Assembly (NCBI RefSeq): GCF_004345565.1
Contig: NZ_SLWA01000004.1
Span: forward strand, 304,556-368,555
DNA: 64,000 nucleotides
Source: Flavobacterium circumlabens
GTDB taxonomy: Bacteria > Bacteroidota > Bacteroidia > Flavobacteriales > Flavobacteriaceae
Direction: 5' to 3'
Part shown: in pieces, positions 16,296 to 23,934 of the stretch
Position numbering within the stretch: position 1 is the stretch's first letter
Layout of the letters: every line of letters starts with the position of its first letter
The notes under the pieces: model-generated
Told to the model about the DNA's origin: nothing
The model's input: only the letters and a program-made list of their open reading frames with translations
Databases searched by the model: none
Position numbers and translations under genes: made by a program

Positions 16296-16895
16296 TTATT
16301 GTTGATCTTCTTCTTTTGCGTCGAAGTTGATTGTGTTATAAGCGGCTTCTGTTAATAACGTATCGGCTTGTTTTTCTTCTGCCAATGTTTTCTCCAAAAG
16401 CAATACGGCATCATCCTCTCCTAAAGTGGTAGCAAAGGATGTCAATGTTCCGTAAGTGGTGATTTCATAATGCTCTATTTTTTGCGAAGCGGCAATAATA
16501 CCGGCATCGCGTACAGGCCCCACTTCTGTTTCTTCCATAATACCCTCACCTTCTTTGATAAGGCCTTCCATGGCATCACATTTTTTTGCTTCAGGCTTTT
16601 CTCCTACCAATTTAAAGACCTGTTCAAGTCTGGTCACCTGTTCCTGCGTTACAGCCAGATGGTCGTTAATGGCCGTAATGAGGTTTTCCGAACTCGCATT
16701 CTTGGCCATCTTTGGCAATGCTTTGGTCAGTGCTTTCTCCGCCCAGTAGATATCCTTTAAAGAATCTACAAATAGTTCCCTGAGTCCTTCTGCTGCAGAA
16801 GGTTTGGCTTTTACAGTTCCGTTTGAAGCTGTCTTAGAAGCTGTCGTTTTATTTTTGCTTGCTGCAGAAGTGCTTGCACTCTTGGCTGCGGTGTT
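16296..16895 (-). pseudogene. DUF892 (YciE/YciF) ferritin-like protein, start codon missing
   Basis: The reverse strand is open for 200 codons. After a Lys/Ala/Thr/Ser-rich leader come AAEGLRELFVDSLKDIYWAEKAL and ALPKMAKNAS..., the start of the DUF892 ferritin-like four-helix bundle, and the frame ends at FDAKEEDQQ. DUF892 proteins are diiron, stress-induced proteins; Glu/His residues of the helices are visible (WAEKAL, HYEITTYGT, LLEKTLAEEKQADTLL). The leader and first helix are clearly coding, but no ATG, GTG or TTG lies between the in-frame TAA (16896-16898) and a TTG at 16718. Starting at that TTG would delete the first helix. The expected start near 16895 reads ATAAAACACC, as if one or two bases of an ATGAAA were lost. 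Stop-to-stop with the gene upstream is only 14 bases, so it was probably part of that operon. Confidence 0.7.
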
Positions 16896-16912
16896 TTATT
16901 TTATAATGACTG

Positions 16913-17551
16913 CTAAAACTTTTCAATTTCCTGCAGTTTGACAACCGAAGTTCCCTGAGGCAATTTCCAAGGTGCTTTGGCCAGTTTCATGGCAAGTACT
17001 TCGGTGGGCAGCGGTTTATATTTTTTCAGCAGTCCGATCCCGTTGAGAAAGCCAAGGGTTTTAGCTATTATTTTCTCTCCGCTCCTGTCAGTTCCTTCGC
17101 GCAGTAAAGGGCCGGGCCTGAATATGATATACTGCCCGAAATCCAGTTCCGAAATAGTAGTTTCCAGCTCTCCTTTCATTCTGGAATAGAAAATCCTGCT
17201 GCTGGGCGACGCATCGGACGAGGAGACAAGTACCATCGAACTGACCCTGTTCTTTCTTGCAATGGTGGCAAATGTAGCCGGAATTTCAAAATCAATTTTC
17301 CACTGCCCTTCCTTGGAACCCGCATCTTTCAGGGTGGTGCCCAGACAGGAAAAAAGAATATCTCCCGAAATAAGTTCGCTGTACTGCTGCGGATGCGAAA
17401 AATCAATCACATGTTCGGTCAGCTTAGGATGTGATCTTCCCGTAGTCCGTCTTACGAAAATGGTGACCGACGTATAGTCATCATCCTGTATCAGTTCATT
17501 TAAGAGAAACTTTCCCGTGGAGCCAGTGGCTCCTATCAACAGTGCTTTCAT
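16913..17551 (-). CDS. NAD(P)-binding Rossmann protein (NmrA/HIM1-like)
   Basis: A 213-residue atypical short-chain dehydrogenase. MKALLIGATGSTGKFLLNEL at the N-terminus is the GxxGxxG dinucleotide-binding motif. SMVLVSSSDASPSSRIFYSRMKGELE carries the Ser and YxxxK-like (YSRMK) positions, and FRPGPLLREG matches the family's substrate loop. I chose the ATG at 17551: the frame extends to 17602, but those extra 17 residues precede the Rossmann start and look non-coding. Such proteins are often annotated as NAD-dependent epimerases or oxidoreductases; the substrate is unknown. The DUF892 frame begins 14 bases downstream, suggesting one transcript. No signal peptide, so cytoplasmic. Confidence 0.8.
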   Translation of the reverse strand: MKALLIGATGSTGKFLLNELIQDDDYTSVTIFVRRTTGRSHPKLTEHVIDFSHPQQYSELISGDILFSCLGTTLKDAGSKEGQWKIDFEIPATFATIARKNRVSSMVLVSSSDASPSSRIFYSRMKGELETTISELDFGQYIIFRPGPLLREGTDRSGEKIIAKTLGFLNGIGLLKKYKPLPTEVLAMKLAKAPWKLPQGTSVVKLQEIEKF

Positions 17552-17756
17552 AGCTTTATGTTTAGTATTGAATTTCAAATGGTCCGTCAAGGCATCAGAC
17601 ACTTATAGTAATCATACCCTAAGATAGCGAAAAAAATAATTCTTGCTAAAAACGAACCAAAAGGACAGATAAATACTTTATGAAATAAAATAGTAAGATA
17701 ATAAATAATGTAATTCTTAAAGACGCAATGTTTTAGGATTGCATATCAATTGAAGA

Positions 17757-18926
17757 CTATTGCCAGGGATCCAGAACGACCTTAACACAGCCATCTTCCT
17801 TCTTTTTGAATATATCGTAAGCATGTGAAATTTCGGATAAAGGAATTCTGTGGGTAATAATATCATCCAGTTTTACTTTTCCCTGAACTACATACTCCAA
17901 TAGTTTATCGATATGTTTATGGGCAGGAGCCTGTCCTCCTTTTAGGATAATTCCTTTGTCGAAAAACTGACCAAGGGGAAAATTATCATAATTGACCGGA
18001 TATACCCCCAACACCGATACAATACCGCTTCTGCGTACCGCGCTCATACAGGCTTCTAAAACCTTGGTAGATCCCTTTTCAAAATTGATAGTGGCTTTCA
18101 GACGGTCTGCAAAATTACGGTCCGGCTCAAAACCTACCGCATCAATACACACATCGGCTCCACGACCTTGGGTAAGAGCGCGTATCTGCTCAACCACATC
18201 TTTGGCACCATCTTCCCAAAGTATTGTAGTGGCACCAGTGGTTACCTTAGCTTTATCGAGTCTGTACTGTAAAGTATCGACAATAATTACCTGGGCAGCA
18301 CCACGAAGCCAGGCGCTTTTAGCGGCCATAAGACCCACTGGTCCTGAACCGAATATCGCTATTGTTTCCCCGCCTTTTACTTCTCCCCAGTCCACACCAG
18401 TATATCCGGTGGGGAAAATATCAGTCAGGAAAAGTACCTGTTCGTCTGTCAGATTCTCTGGCACGATACGTGGACCATAGTTGGCATATGGCACCCGAAC
18501 ATATTGCGACTGTCCGCCATCATAACCGCCGTAAAGATCCGTGTAGCCAAAAAGTGCGCCCCCTTTTTCTGTAAGTATGCCTCCTTCTGGTCCGTAATGC
18601 TCGGGATTACTGTGCTCACAGTTTCCCGGAACATCATGATTGCAGAAAAAACAGTTTCCACATGCGATAGGAAATGGAACCACGACACGATCCCCTCTTT
18701 TCAGATGGTTAACTCGCGCTCCCACCTCTTCTACGATACCCATAAATTCATGGCCAAGCACCATTGGTCTGGGCTGTGGCAAACCACCGGAATAAATGTG
18801 AAGGTCAGATCCGCAGATCGCCGTCGAGGTAACTTTTAAGATAATATCGTCCTGCTCTTTTAATTTAGGATCATCTACAGTATCGTACTGTACAGATCCA
18901 GGTCCGTGAATGACTGCTGCCTTCAT
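17757..18926 (-). CDS. Zinc-dependent alcohol/formaldehyde dehydrogenase
   Basis: A 389-residue medium-chain dehydrogenase. Catalytic zinc ligands are Cys38 (ICGSDLH), His59 and Glu60 (LGHEFMG). The structural zinc lobe has Cys89, Cys92, Cys95 and Cys103 (CGNCFFCNHDVPGNC). The Rossmann motif is IFGSGPVGLMAAKSA near residue 190. The long insert after the zinc lobe and the overall length place it near glutathione-independent formaldehyde dehydrogenases and related FdhA-type enzymes rather than simple alcohol dehydrogenases. It would oxidise an alcohol or formaldehyde using NAD in the cytoplasm. It is transcribed away from the FAD-Rieske gene. The start is clear (MKAAVIHGPG). All ligands are present, so it should be active; the exact substrate is unknown. 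Confidence 0.9.
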   Translation of the reverse strand: MKAAVIHGPGSVQYDTVDDPKLKEQDDIILKVTSTAICGSDLHIYSGGLPQPRPMVLGHEFMGIVEEVGARVNHLKRGDRVVVPFPIACGNCFFCNHDVPGNCEHSNPEHYGPEGGILTEKGGALFGYTDLYGGYDGGQSQYVRVPYANYGPRIVPENLTDEQVLFLTDIFPTGYTGVDWGEVKGGETIAIFGSGPVGLMAAKSAWLRGAAQVIIVDTLQYRLDKAKVTTGATTILWEDGAKDVVEQIRALTQGRGADVCIDAVGFEPDRNFADRLKATINFEKGSTKVLEACMSAVRRSGIVSVLGVYPVNYDNFPLGQFFDKGIILKGGQAPAHKHIDKLLEYVVQGKVKLDDIITHRIPLSEISHAYDIFKKKEDGCVKVVLDPWQ

Positions 18927-19075
18927 AGTTATTTTTTTTAGTTAATAGAAAGCTAAATAACTAAAAAATCAGTTTTTAATTTTACATTATTTAGGTGAAA
19001 ACTTACAAATAACACAACTGGAAATCCTATAAAAATTGTTTCTAAAACTGTAAAAGGCAGCGCTTTGCAATTTTA

Positions 19076-19083
19076 TAGCTTTG
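19076..19083 (+). promoter_or_regulatory. -7 promoter element for the FAD-Rieske operon
   Basis: TAGCTTTG is an exact TAnnTTTG match, 22 bases before the ATG at 19106. It implies a very short leader. No clear -33 box was found at the usual distance. Confidence 0.45.
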
Positions 19084-19105
19084 ATAATTCTTAAATAAAA
19101 TACTC

Positions 19106-20689
19106 ATGGATTCCTCAGAAAATAAAATCAAAAGTTCCAGTATCACTTCAGGAGAGAACATATCGTTTTGGATAGATACTACCTCTATCATTTCTTTCCA
19201 TAAGCCCGATAAGGATGTTACAGCCGAAGTGCTTATTATTGGCGGGGGTATCGCTGGCTTAACAACTGCCTATAAATTATTGCAAGCAGGAAAAAAAGTA
19301 GTCCTTGTAGAAGATGGTTTTATTGGCAGTGGAGAAACAGGCCGTACCACGGCACATTTAACCTGCGCGCTTGATGACCGCTATTACTTTTTGGAAGAAA
19401 CTTTTGGGGAAGATTCAGCAAAACTTGCAGCAGAAAGCCACAGAGCTGCAATCGATGAAATTGAACAAATCATTACAACATTGAATATAGACTGTTCCTT
19501 TAAAAGACTCAACGGTTATTTATTTCTTGATCCATCTGATAAAGAAGAAAACCTGGATAAGGAATTTAAAGCCACACAAAAGGCGGGTTTAGCAACTTCC
19601 ATCTTGCAGGGAACTCCGGCTGTTGCAAATGGTGAAAATCAGAGATGCCTGGTGTTTCATGAACAGGCGCAATTTCGTATACTGCATTATCTAAAAGGAC
19701 TCGCTGATGCTATTGTTAATCTTGGTGGAATTATTTACACCGAAGCCCATGCCGAAGAAATAACCCAAAAAGGAGCAAAAGTGAATGGCTATACTTTTTC
19801 TGCAGACCAAATAGTGATTGCCACCAATACTCCAATTAATGATGTAATGACCATGCATACCAAACAGCATGCTTACAGAACTTATGTGATTGCAGGTAAA
19901 ATTCCAAAAAATACACTGCCTTATTCACTTTGGTGGGATACCGGCGATCAGCAATCCAAATGGGTTTCCCAGCCGTATCATTACGTACGCCTTGAAGAAT
20001 ATGATGAACACTATGATCTATTGATTTCAGGAGGAGAAGATCATAAAACCGGCCAGGCAGATGAGCAGCATATTTCGCAGATGGAACGCTACGACAAATT
20101 GGAATCCTGGACGCGCAATTATTTCCCAATGTTAGAAGATGACCTTACATACAGATGGTCAGGACAGGTAATGGAACCTGTGGATTCACTTGGCTTTATG
20201 GGAAAAAATCCGGGTGACGATAACATTTATATCATAACAGGAGATTCCGGTAACGGAATGACACATGCCACCATTGGGGCATTGATTATCTCCGACAGCA
20301 TCACAGGCGTTAAAAATAAATGGGAGGATTTATACAGTCCTTCAAGAGTTACTTTAAAAACAACCAAGGATTTTATAAAAGAAGCGGGTAATATGGCTTC
20401 GCAATATCTGGACTGGATAAAAGGATCTGATTTAAAAAACACGGCAGATTTACAGCTGGGAGACGGTGGTGTACTTTCGTCAGGATTAAAAAGAATTGCC
20501 GTTTTCCGTGATTATGAGAATACCTTAAAAGCTTTTTCAGCAGTATGTCCGCATTTAGGCTGTATTGTTCAATGGAACGGTGATGAAAAATCGTTTGACT
20601 GTCCTTGTCACGGGTCTCGATTTGATACTGAAGGAACAGTAATCAACGGACCCTCGCAAACAGACTTACCAAAAATCCATATCAAATAA
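19106..20689 (+). CDS. FAD-dependent oxidoreductase with C-terminal Rieske domain
   Basis: A 527-residue fusion. Residues about 40-410 form a DAO-type FAD-binding oxidoreductase, with EVLIIGGGIAGLTTAYKLL (GxGxxG) and an Arg/Thr-rich GSGETGRTTAH segment. Residues about 440-527 form a Rieske [2Fe-2S] domain with the ligand pairs CPHLGC and CPCHGS. The same architecture is seen in proteins annotated as FAD-dependent oxidoreductase with Rieske domain, probably passing electrons between flavin and cluster; the substrate is not known. No signal peptide. The next gene starts 5 bases after the stop, so the two are co-transcribed. It sits among stress and redox genes. All motifs are intact. Confidence 0.9.
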   Translation: MDSSENKIKSSSITSGENISFWIDTTSIISFHKPDKDVTAEVLIIGGGIAGLTTAYKLLQAGKKVVLVEDGFIGSGETGRTTAHLTCALDDRYYFLEETFGEDSAKLAAESHRAAIDEIEQIITTLNIDCSFKRLNGYLFLDPSDKEENLDKEFKATQKAGLATSILQGTPAVANGENQRCLVFHEQAQFRILHYLKGLADAIVNLGGIIYTEAHAEEITQKGAKVNGYTFSADQIVIATNTPINDVMTMHTKQHAYRTYVIAGKIPKNTLPYSLWWDTGDQQSKWVSQPYHYVRLEEYDEHYDLLISGGEDHKTGQADEQHISQMERYDKLESWTRNYFPMLEDDLTYRWSGQVMEPVDSLGFMGKNPGDDNIYIITGDSGNGMTHATIGALIISDSITGVKNKWEDLYSPSRVTLKTTKDFIKEAGNMASQYLDWIKGSDLKNTADLQLGDGGVLSSGLKRIAVFRDYENTLKAFSAVCPHLGCIVQWNGDEKSFDCPCHGSRFDTEGTVINGPSQTDLPKIHIK

Positions 20690-20694
20690 AAAAC

Positions 20695-21273
20695 ATGAAA
20701 GCTATTATACTATTAGGAACCTTAAAAAATAAAGGTCGCTCCAACACAGAAGCGCTTGTTGAATTTCTTGGTCAGTATCTTACCCAACAAGGTATCGAAT
20801 TCGAAATCATAAGACTGGCAAATCAGGAAATTGTTCCGGGCACTTACACACATATGAGTACCAAGGATGACTGGCCGGAAATTTATAATAAAATCCTTGA
20901 GGCAAAAATTTTATTGTTTGCAACACCTATCTGGTGGAATAATCATTCCTCTGAACTTCAAAGGTGCATCGAACGCCTTGACGAAGTATATGATATTATT
21001 CTCCAAGGAAAAGATTCTCCCCTGGATGGTAAAATTGGTGGCGTTATCGTAACGGGCGATTCGGACGGAGTGGAACATATTACCGGAAACATTGCAAATT
21101 TCTTCTGCAGTATCGGGGTAACCGTTCCTCCCTACTCTTCACTTGGCGTAATATGGGAAGGTCATGCAAAGGGCTCCAAAAAAACCAAGGCACAGCTACA
21201 GAAATACTACCAGCGTAACTACGCTAAAGACGCACAGGCCATGGCCGAATCATTGAAAAAAGCAGCTAAATAA
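20695..21273 (+). CDS. Flavodoxin-fold NAD(P)H-dependent oxidoreductase
   Basis: A 192-residue protein of the NADPH-dependent FMN reductase / flavodoxin family. The N-terminal MKAIILLGTLKNKGRSNTEA is the phosphate-binding loop for FMN, and FATPIWWNNHSSELQRCIERLDE is the second conserved block (the usual P-x-W/Y-x-x-x-x-S region) near residue 85. VIVTGDSDGVEHITG is the third loop around the flavin. It starts 5 bases after the FAD-Rieske stop and could supply electrons to it, though that is inference. Length and motifs are normal for the family. The C-terminal 30 residues are Lys/Ala-rich and helical. Confidence 0.85.
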   Translation: MKAIILLGTLKNKGRSNTEALVEFLGQYLTQQGIEFEIIRLANQEIVPGTYTHMSTKDDWPEIYNKILEAKILLFATPIWWNNHSSELQRCIERLDEVYDIILQGKDSPLDGKIGGVIVTGDSDGVEHITGNIANFFCSIGVTVPPYSSLGVIWEGHAKGSKKTKAQLQKYYQRNYAKDAQAMAESLKKAAK

Positions 21274-21308
21274 TTGAAGTTGAAAAAGAACTTAATTTTT
21301 TTTATAAT

Positions 21309-21797
21309 ATGATACAGAAAATTGAAACATCAGACAATTTCGTGGCTTTCAGGGCTGTTGGTGAAGTAACGGCGCAAGATTACAAGACAGTGATAGCACC
21401 GGCGGTAAAAGCATTAGTGGAACAGATTAACGAGATTAATTTTTTGTTTTTAATTGATACTGAACTTGGCAATTTTACTGCTACCGCCTGGCTTGAGGAT
21501 GCCATGATGGGGCTCCGAAATCTTGGAAAATGGAATCGTGCAGCTATAGTAACTGATTCTGACAAAGCAATTTCCTTTACCAATGGATTCAGTTACATCG
21601 TCCCGGGGGAATTTCGAGGTTATAAAAAAGAAAAAATCAAGGAAGCATTAAGCTGGGTTCAGGGAAGTGAAATACCTGTTCTGACTACAAAGGAAATAAT
21701 CAGCGAACCCTATATTGATCCTGATGACCTGGGTGAAGAAAATTTATCTAATGGTTATTCAGATGCCGATGATATAGATTACAATTATAAAGCATAA
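21309..21797 (+). CDS. SpoIIAA-like (STAS-fold) protein with acidic tail
   Basis: A 162-residue protein. Residues 1-115 have the alternating strand-helix pattern of SpoIIAA-like proteins related to STAS domains: FVAFRAVGEVTAQDYKTVI, then INFLFLIDTELGNFT, then RAAIVTDSDKAISFTNGF. Family members bind nucleotides or lipids; no precise function is established. The last ~35 residues are strongly acidic (IDPDDLGEENL, DADDIDYN), which is less usual. It begins 35 bases after the flavodoxin-like gene and is probably in the same transcript. The start is an ATG with no alternative near it. Confidence 0.75.
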   Translation: MIQKIETSDNFVAFRAVGEVTAQDYKTVIAPAVKALVEQINEINFLFLIDTELGNFTATAWLEDAMMGLRNLGKWNRAAIVTDSDKAISFTNGFSYIVPGEFRGYKKEKIKEALSWVQGSEIPVLTTKEIISEPYIDPDDLGEENLSNGYSDADDIDYNYKA

Positions 21798-21960
21798 TCG
21801 CATAAAAATTAAGATTTAGAACGGCTGTCTATTTAAAATAAGCGGCTGTTTCAAAAACGCTAAAAGAATTAGATTATAATGCTGTATAAGAGTGCTTATA
21901 ATTGTCTTATAGCAGTTTCTTAAAAAAAGACACAATTTAAAAACTCAAATACTTTTTATC

Positions 21961-22965
21961 ATGGATGTTAAAAAAGCAATATCACGACGCTCCGCCATAA
22001 CCGGTATGGGAGCAGTATTGGCAACTGCAGCAATTAATCCTGCCCTTTCCCGTAGTTTAAATACAGATGAAAACAACCTGTTTAATGGATCCGAAGATCC
22101 TGCCACGAAATATCCCAGACCGCCTTTTAAGGAACAAAAACAACCTTGGCCTGGTCTTGTAAGTAAAATGGATCCACGACCTGATCACGGCGAGAAAAGT
22201 TATAAAGGCAGCGGAAGACTAAAGGGACGCAAGGCACTCATCACAGGAGGTGATTCCGGAATGGGCAGGGCTGCCGCTATCGCCTATGCCAGAGAAGGCG
22301 CTGATGCTGCTATAAATTATTATCCTACTGAAGAAGAAGATGCAAAGGAAGTCATACAGCTGATAAAAGCCGAAGGACGCAAAGCTGTAGCTATTCCCGG
22401 TGATTTGCGCGATGAGGCATTCTGTAAGTCATTAGTAGATCAGGCAGTAAAGGCGTTGGGAGGACTTGATATAGTAGTCAATAATGCTGCCAGACAGCAG
22501 ACTCATGCCTCAATCCTGGATATTTCAACAGAGGATTTTGACGCTACAATGAAAACCAATATTTACGCTCCTTTCTGGATTATCAAGGCCGCCCTTCCCC
22601 ACTTGCAGCCAGGTTCTTCAATCATAGGCACAAGTTCAGTCCAGGCCTATGCTCCAACCGAGGATTTATATGACTATGCCCAGACAAAAGCCGCTACTAC
22701 TAATTATATCAAATCACTGGCCAAACAGCTTGCTCCAAAGGGAATCAGGGTTAATGGTGTTGCTCCGGGTCCGATATGGACTCCCCTGCAAGTAAGCGGG
22801 GGAGCTACCATGGAAAAACTGAAAGAATTTGGTTCCCAGACACCTATGGGAAGGCCTGGACAACCGGCCGAGCTTGCTTCTATTTATGTGCAGCTTGCAG
22901 CTAATGATGCCAGCTACGCCACAGGGCAGATTTATGGGGCAAGCGGTGGTGAAGGTAACCCATAA
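21961..22965 (+). CDS. SDR oxidoreductase with a twin-arginine-like N-terminus
   Basis: A 334-residue short-chain dehydrogenase of the YhdF/YhxC group. The Rossmann motif GGDSGMGRAAAIAYA lies near residue 98. The catalytic Ser sits in IIGTSSVQAYAPT, and Tyr/Lys in YDYAQTKAAT (YxxxK). The long lead-in before the Rossmann fold (EDPATKYPRPPFKEQKQPWPG) is typical of this group. Unusually, the first 30 residues read SRRSAITGMGAVLATAAINPA, with two arginines and a hydrophobic stretch as in a twin-arginine signal. It may therefore be exported folded with its cofactor, or membrane-anchored; this is inference. A good terminator follows. Related proteins are general stress proteins. Confidence 0.85.
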   Translation: MDVKKAISRRSAITGMGAVLATAAINPALSRSLNTDENNLFNGSEDPATKYPRPPFKEQKQPWPGLVSKMDPRPDHGEKSYKGSGRLKGRKALITGGDSGMGRAAAIAYAREGADAAINYYPTEEEDAKEVIQLIKAEGRKAVAIPGDLRDEAFCKSLVDQAVKALGGLDIVVNNAARQQTHASILDISTEDFDATMKTNIYAPFWIIKAALPHLQPGSSIIGTSSVQAYAPTEDLYDYAQTKAATTNYIKSLAKQLAPKGIRVNGVAPGPIWTPLQVSGGATMEKLKEFGSQTPMGRPGQPAELASIYVQLAANDASYATGQIYGASGGEGNP

Positions 22966-23051
22966 AAATACAACATTTAAAGAGATACGATATTGATAGC
23001 ATATAAAGTCCATATCAGGGTAGCTTTAAATTTAAAGCCTGCAATAAAGTG

Positions 23052-23085
23052 CCTCTGTAGTTGCAATTACAGAGGTTTTTATTTT
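23052..23085 (+). terminator. Terminator after the SDR gene
   Basis: CCTCTGTA and TACAGAGG form an 8-bp stem, extendable by inner pairs, followed by TTTTTATTTT. It ends the plus-strand group 19106-22965 and separates it from the DUF421 gene. Confidence 0.8.
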
Positions 23086-23126
23086 AATATCCTGTTAGAT
23101 TGCGATCCCTTAAATCAAATAACGCC

Positions 23127-23639
23127 ATGGAAGATATATTTTTTAAAGATTGGAAAAGCATAGGACATGTTGTTCTTGCTACAGTAATTGCATTTATTAC
23201 CTTGTTTTTTTTCTTAAGAATTTCAGGTAAACGAACCCTCGCGAAACTTAATGCCTTTGACTTTGTTGTAACTGTAGCTTTGGGATCTACCTTATCCTAT
23301 ATGATGCTGGCCATGGTTCCTCTAACGGAAGGCGCTATTGTTTTGTTCCTGATTATTATATTACAATACATTTTTGCCTTGACAGCCCGTTCGTCAAAAA
23401 AAATGGAAAAGCTTATAAATGCAGTGCCGAGCCTAATATTTTACAATGGTGAATTTATAGAGAAAACGATGGCGAAAGAAGCCATAACCAAAGGTGAAAT
23501 ATTTTCAACGATCAGGAACTCGGGAATTGACCAGATAAACGAAGTAAAGGCTGTAGTTATGGAACTTAACGGGCAGATTACAGTTGTAAAAAAATCAATT
23601 GGCAAAGGAAGCAGCTCCTTAGATGATATTACACCTTAA
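23127..23639 (+). CDS. DUF421 (YetF-like) membrane protein
   Basis: About 170 residues, starting at the ATG of MEDIFFKDW (a TTG at 23100 would add 9 residues without support). The N-terminal part has about three hydrophobic segments: HVVLATVIAFITLFFFL, DFVVTVALGSTLSYMML and GAIVLFLIIILQYIFAL. The conserved RISGKRTLAKLNAFDFVVTVALGS block identifies DUF421/YetF. The cytoplasmic C-terminal domain (KLINAVPSLIFYNGEF ... LMELNGQITV-like) is present. The molecular function of the family is unresolved, although Bacillus members are linked to stress and sporulation. It lies in the stress gene cluster with its own upstream terminator. No damage is seen. Confidence 0.85.
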   Translation: MEDIFFKDWKSIGHVVLATVIAFITLFFFLRISGKRTLAKLNAFDFVVTVALGSTLSYMMLAMVPLTEGAIVLFLIIILQYIFALTARSSKKMEKLINAVPSLIFYNGEFIEKTMAKEAITKGEIFSTIRNSGIDQINEVKAVVMELNGQITVVKKSIGKGSSSLDDITP

Positions 23640-23733
23640 ACAAAGCTTTTAACCACTTGCGGCCATTAGGCAAATCTTATAAAAGGTAAAAAAAATTATG
23701 TAAAGAAAAAGCCAAATTATTTCTGAAATTTGC

Positions 23734-23766
23734 TTGTAAATCAGTTTAATGATGAATATATATTTG
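23734..23766 (+). promoter_or_regulatory. Bacteroidota-type promoter upstream of the 726-residue protein gene
   Basis: TTG at 23734-23736, 22 nt spacer, TATATTTG at 23759-23766. Both boxes fit the Bacteroidota consensus, and the -7 element is exact. The implied leader to 23935 is about 160 nt. Confidence 0.5.
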
Positions 23767-23934
23767 CGAACTTAGGGTCTATTTCTATATTTCTTAGCGC
23801 TTTCTGCGGGAACGCTAATGATGAGTCATTTCATTTTTAGTATGTAACACCATGTCGGTCAAAATGAATGTTCAAACTGATTCTTTTTCATTACTTACTG
23901 GACGTTACATTAATATAAACTAAAATTCTTTTGT

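Noticed and set aside
17992..18839. Several overlapping frames within the dehydrogenase gene
   Set aside because: Shadows of the zinc alcohol dehydrogenase in other frames; none has a recognisable domain.
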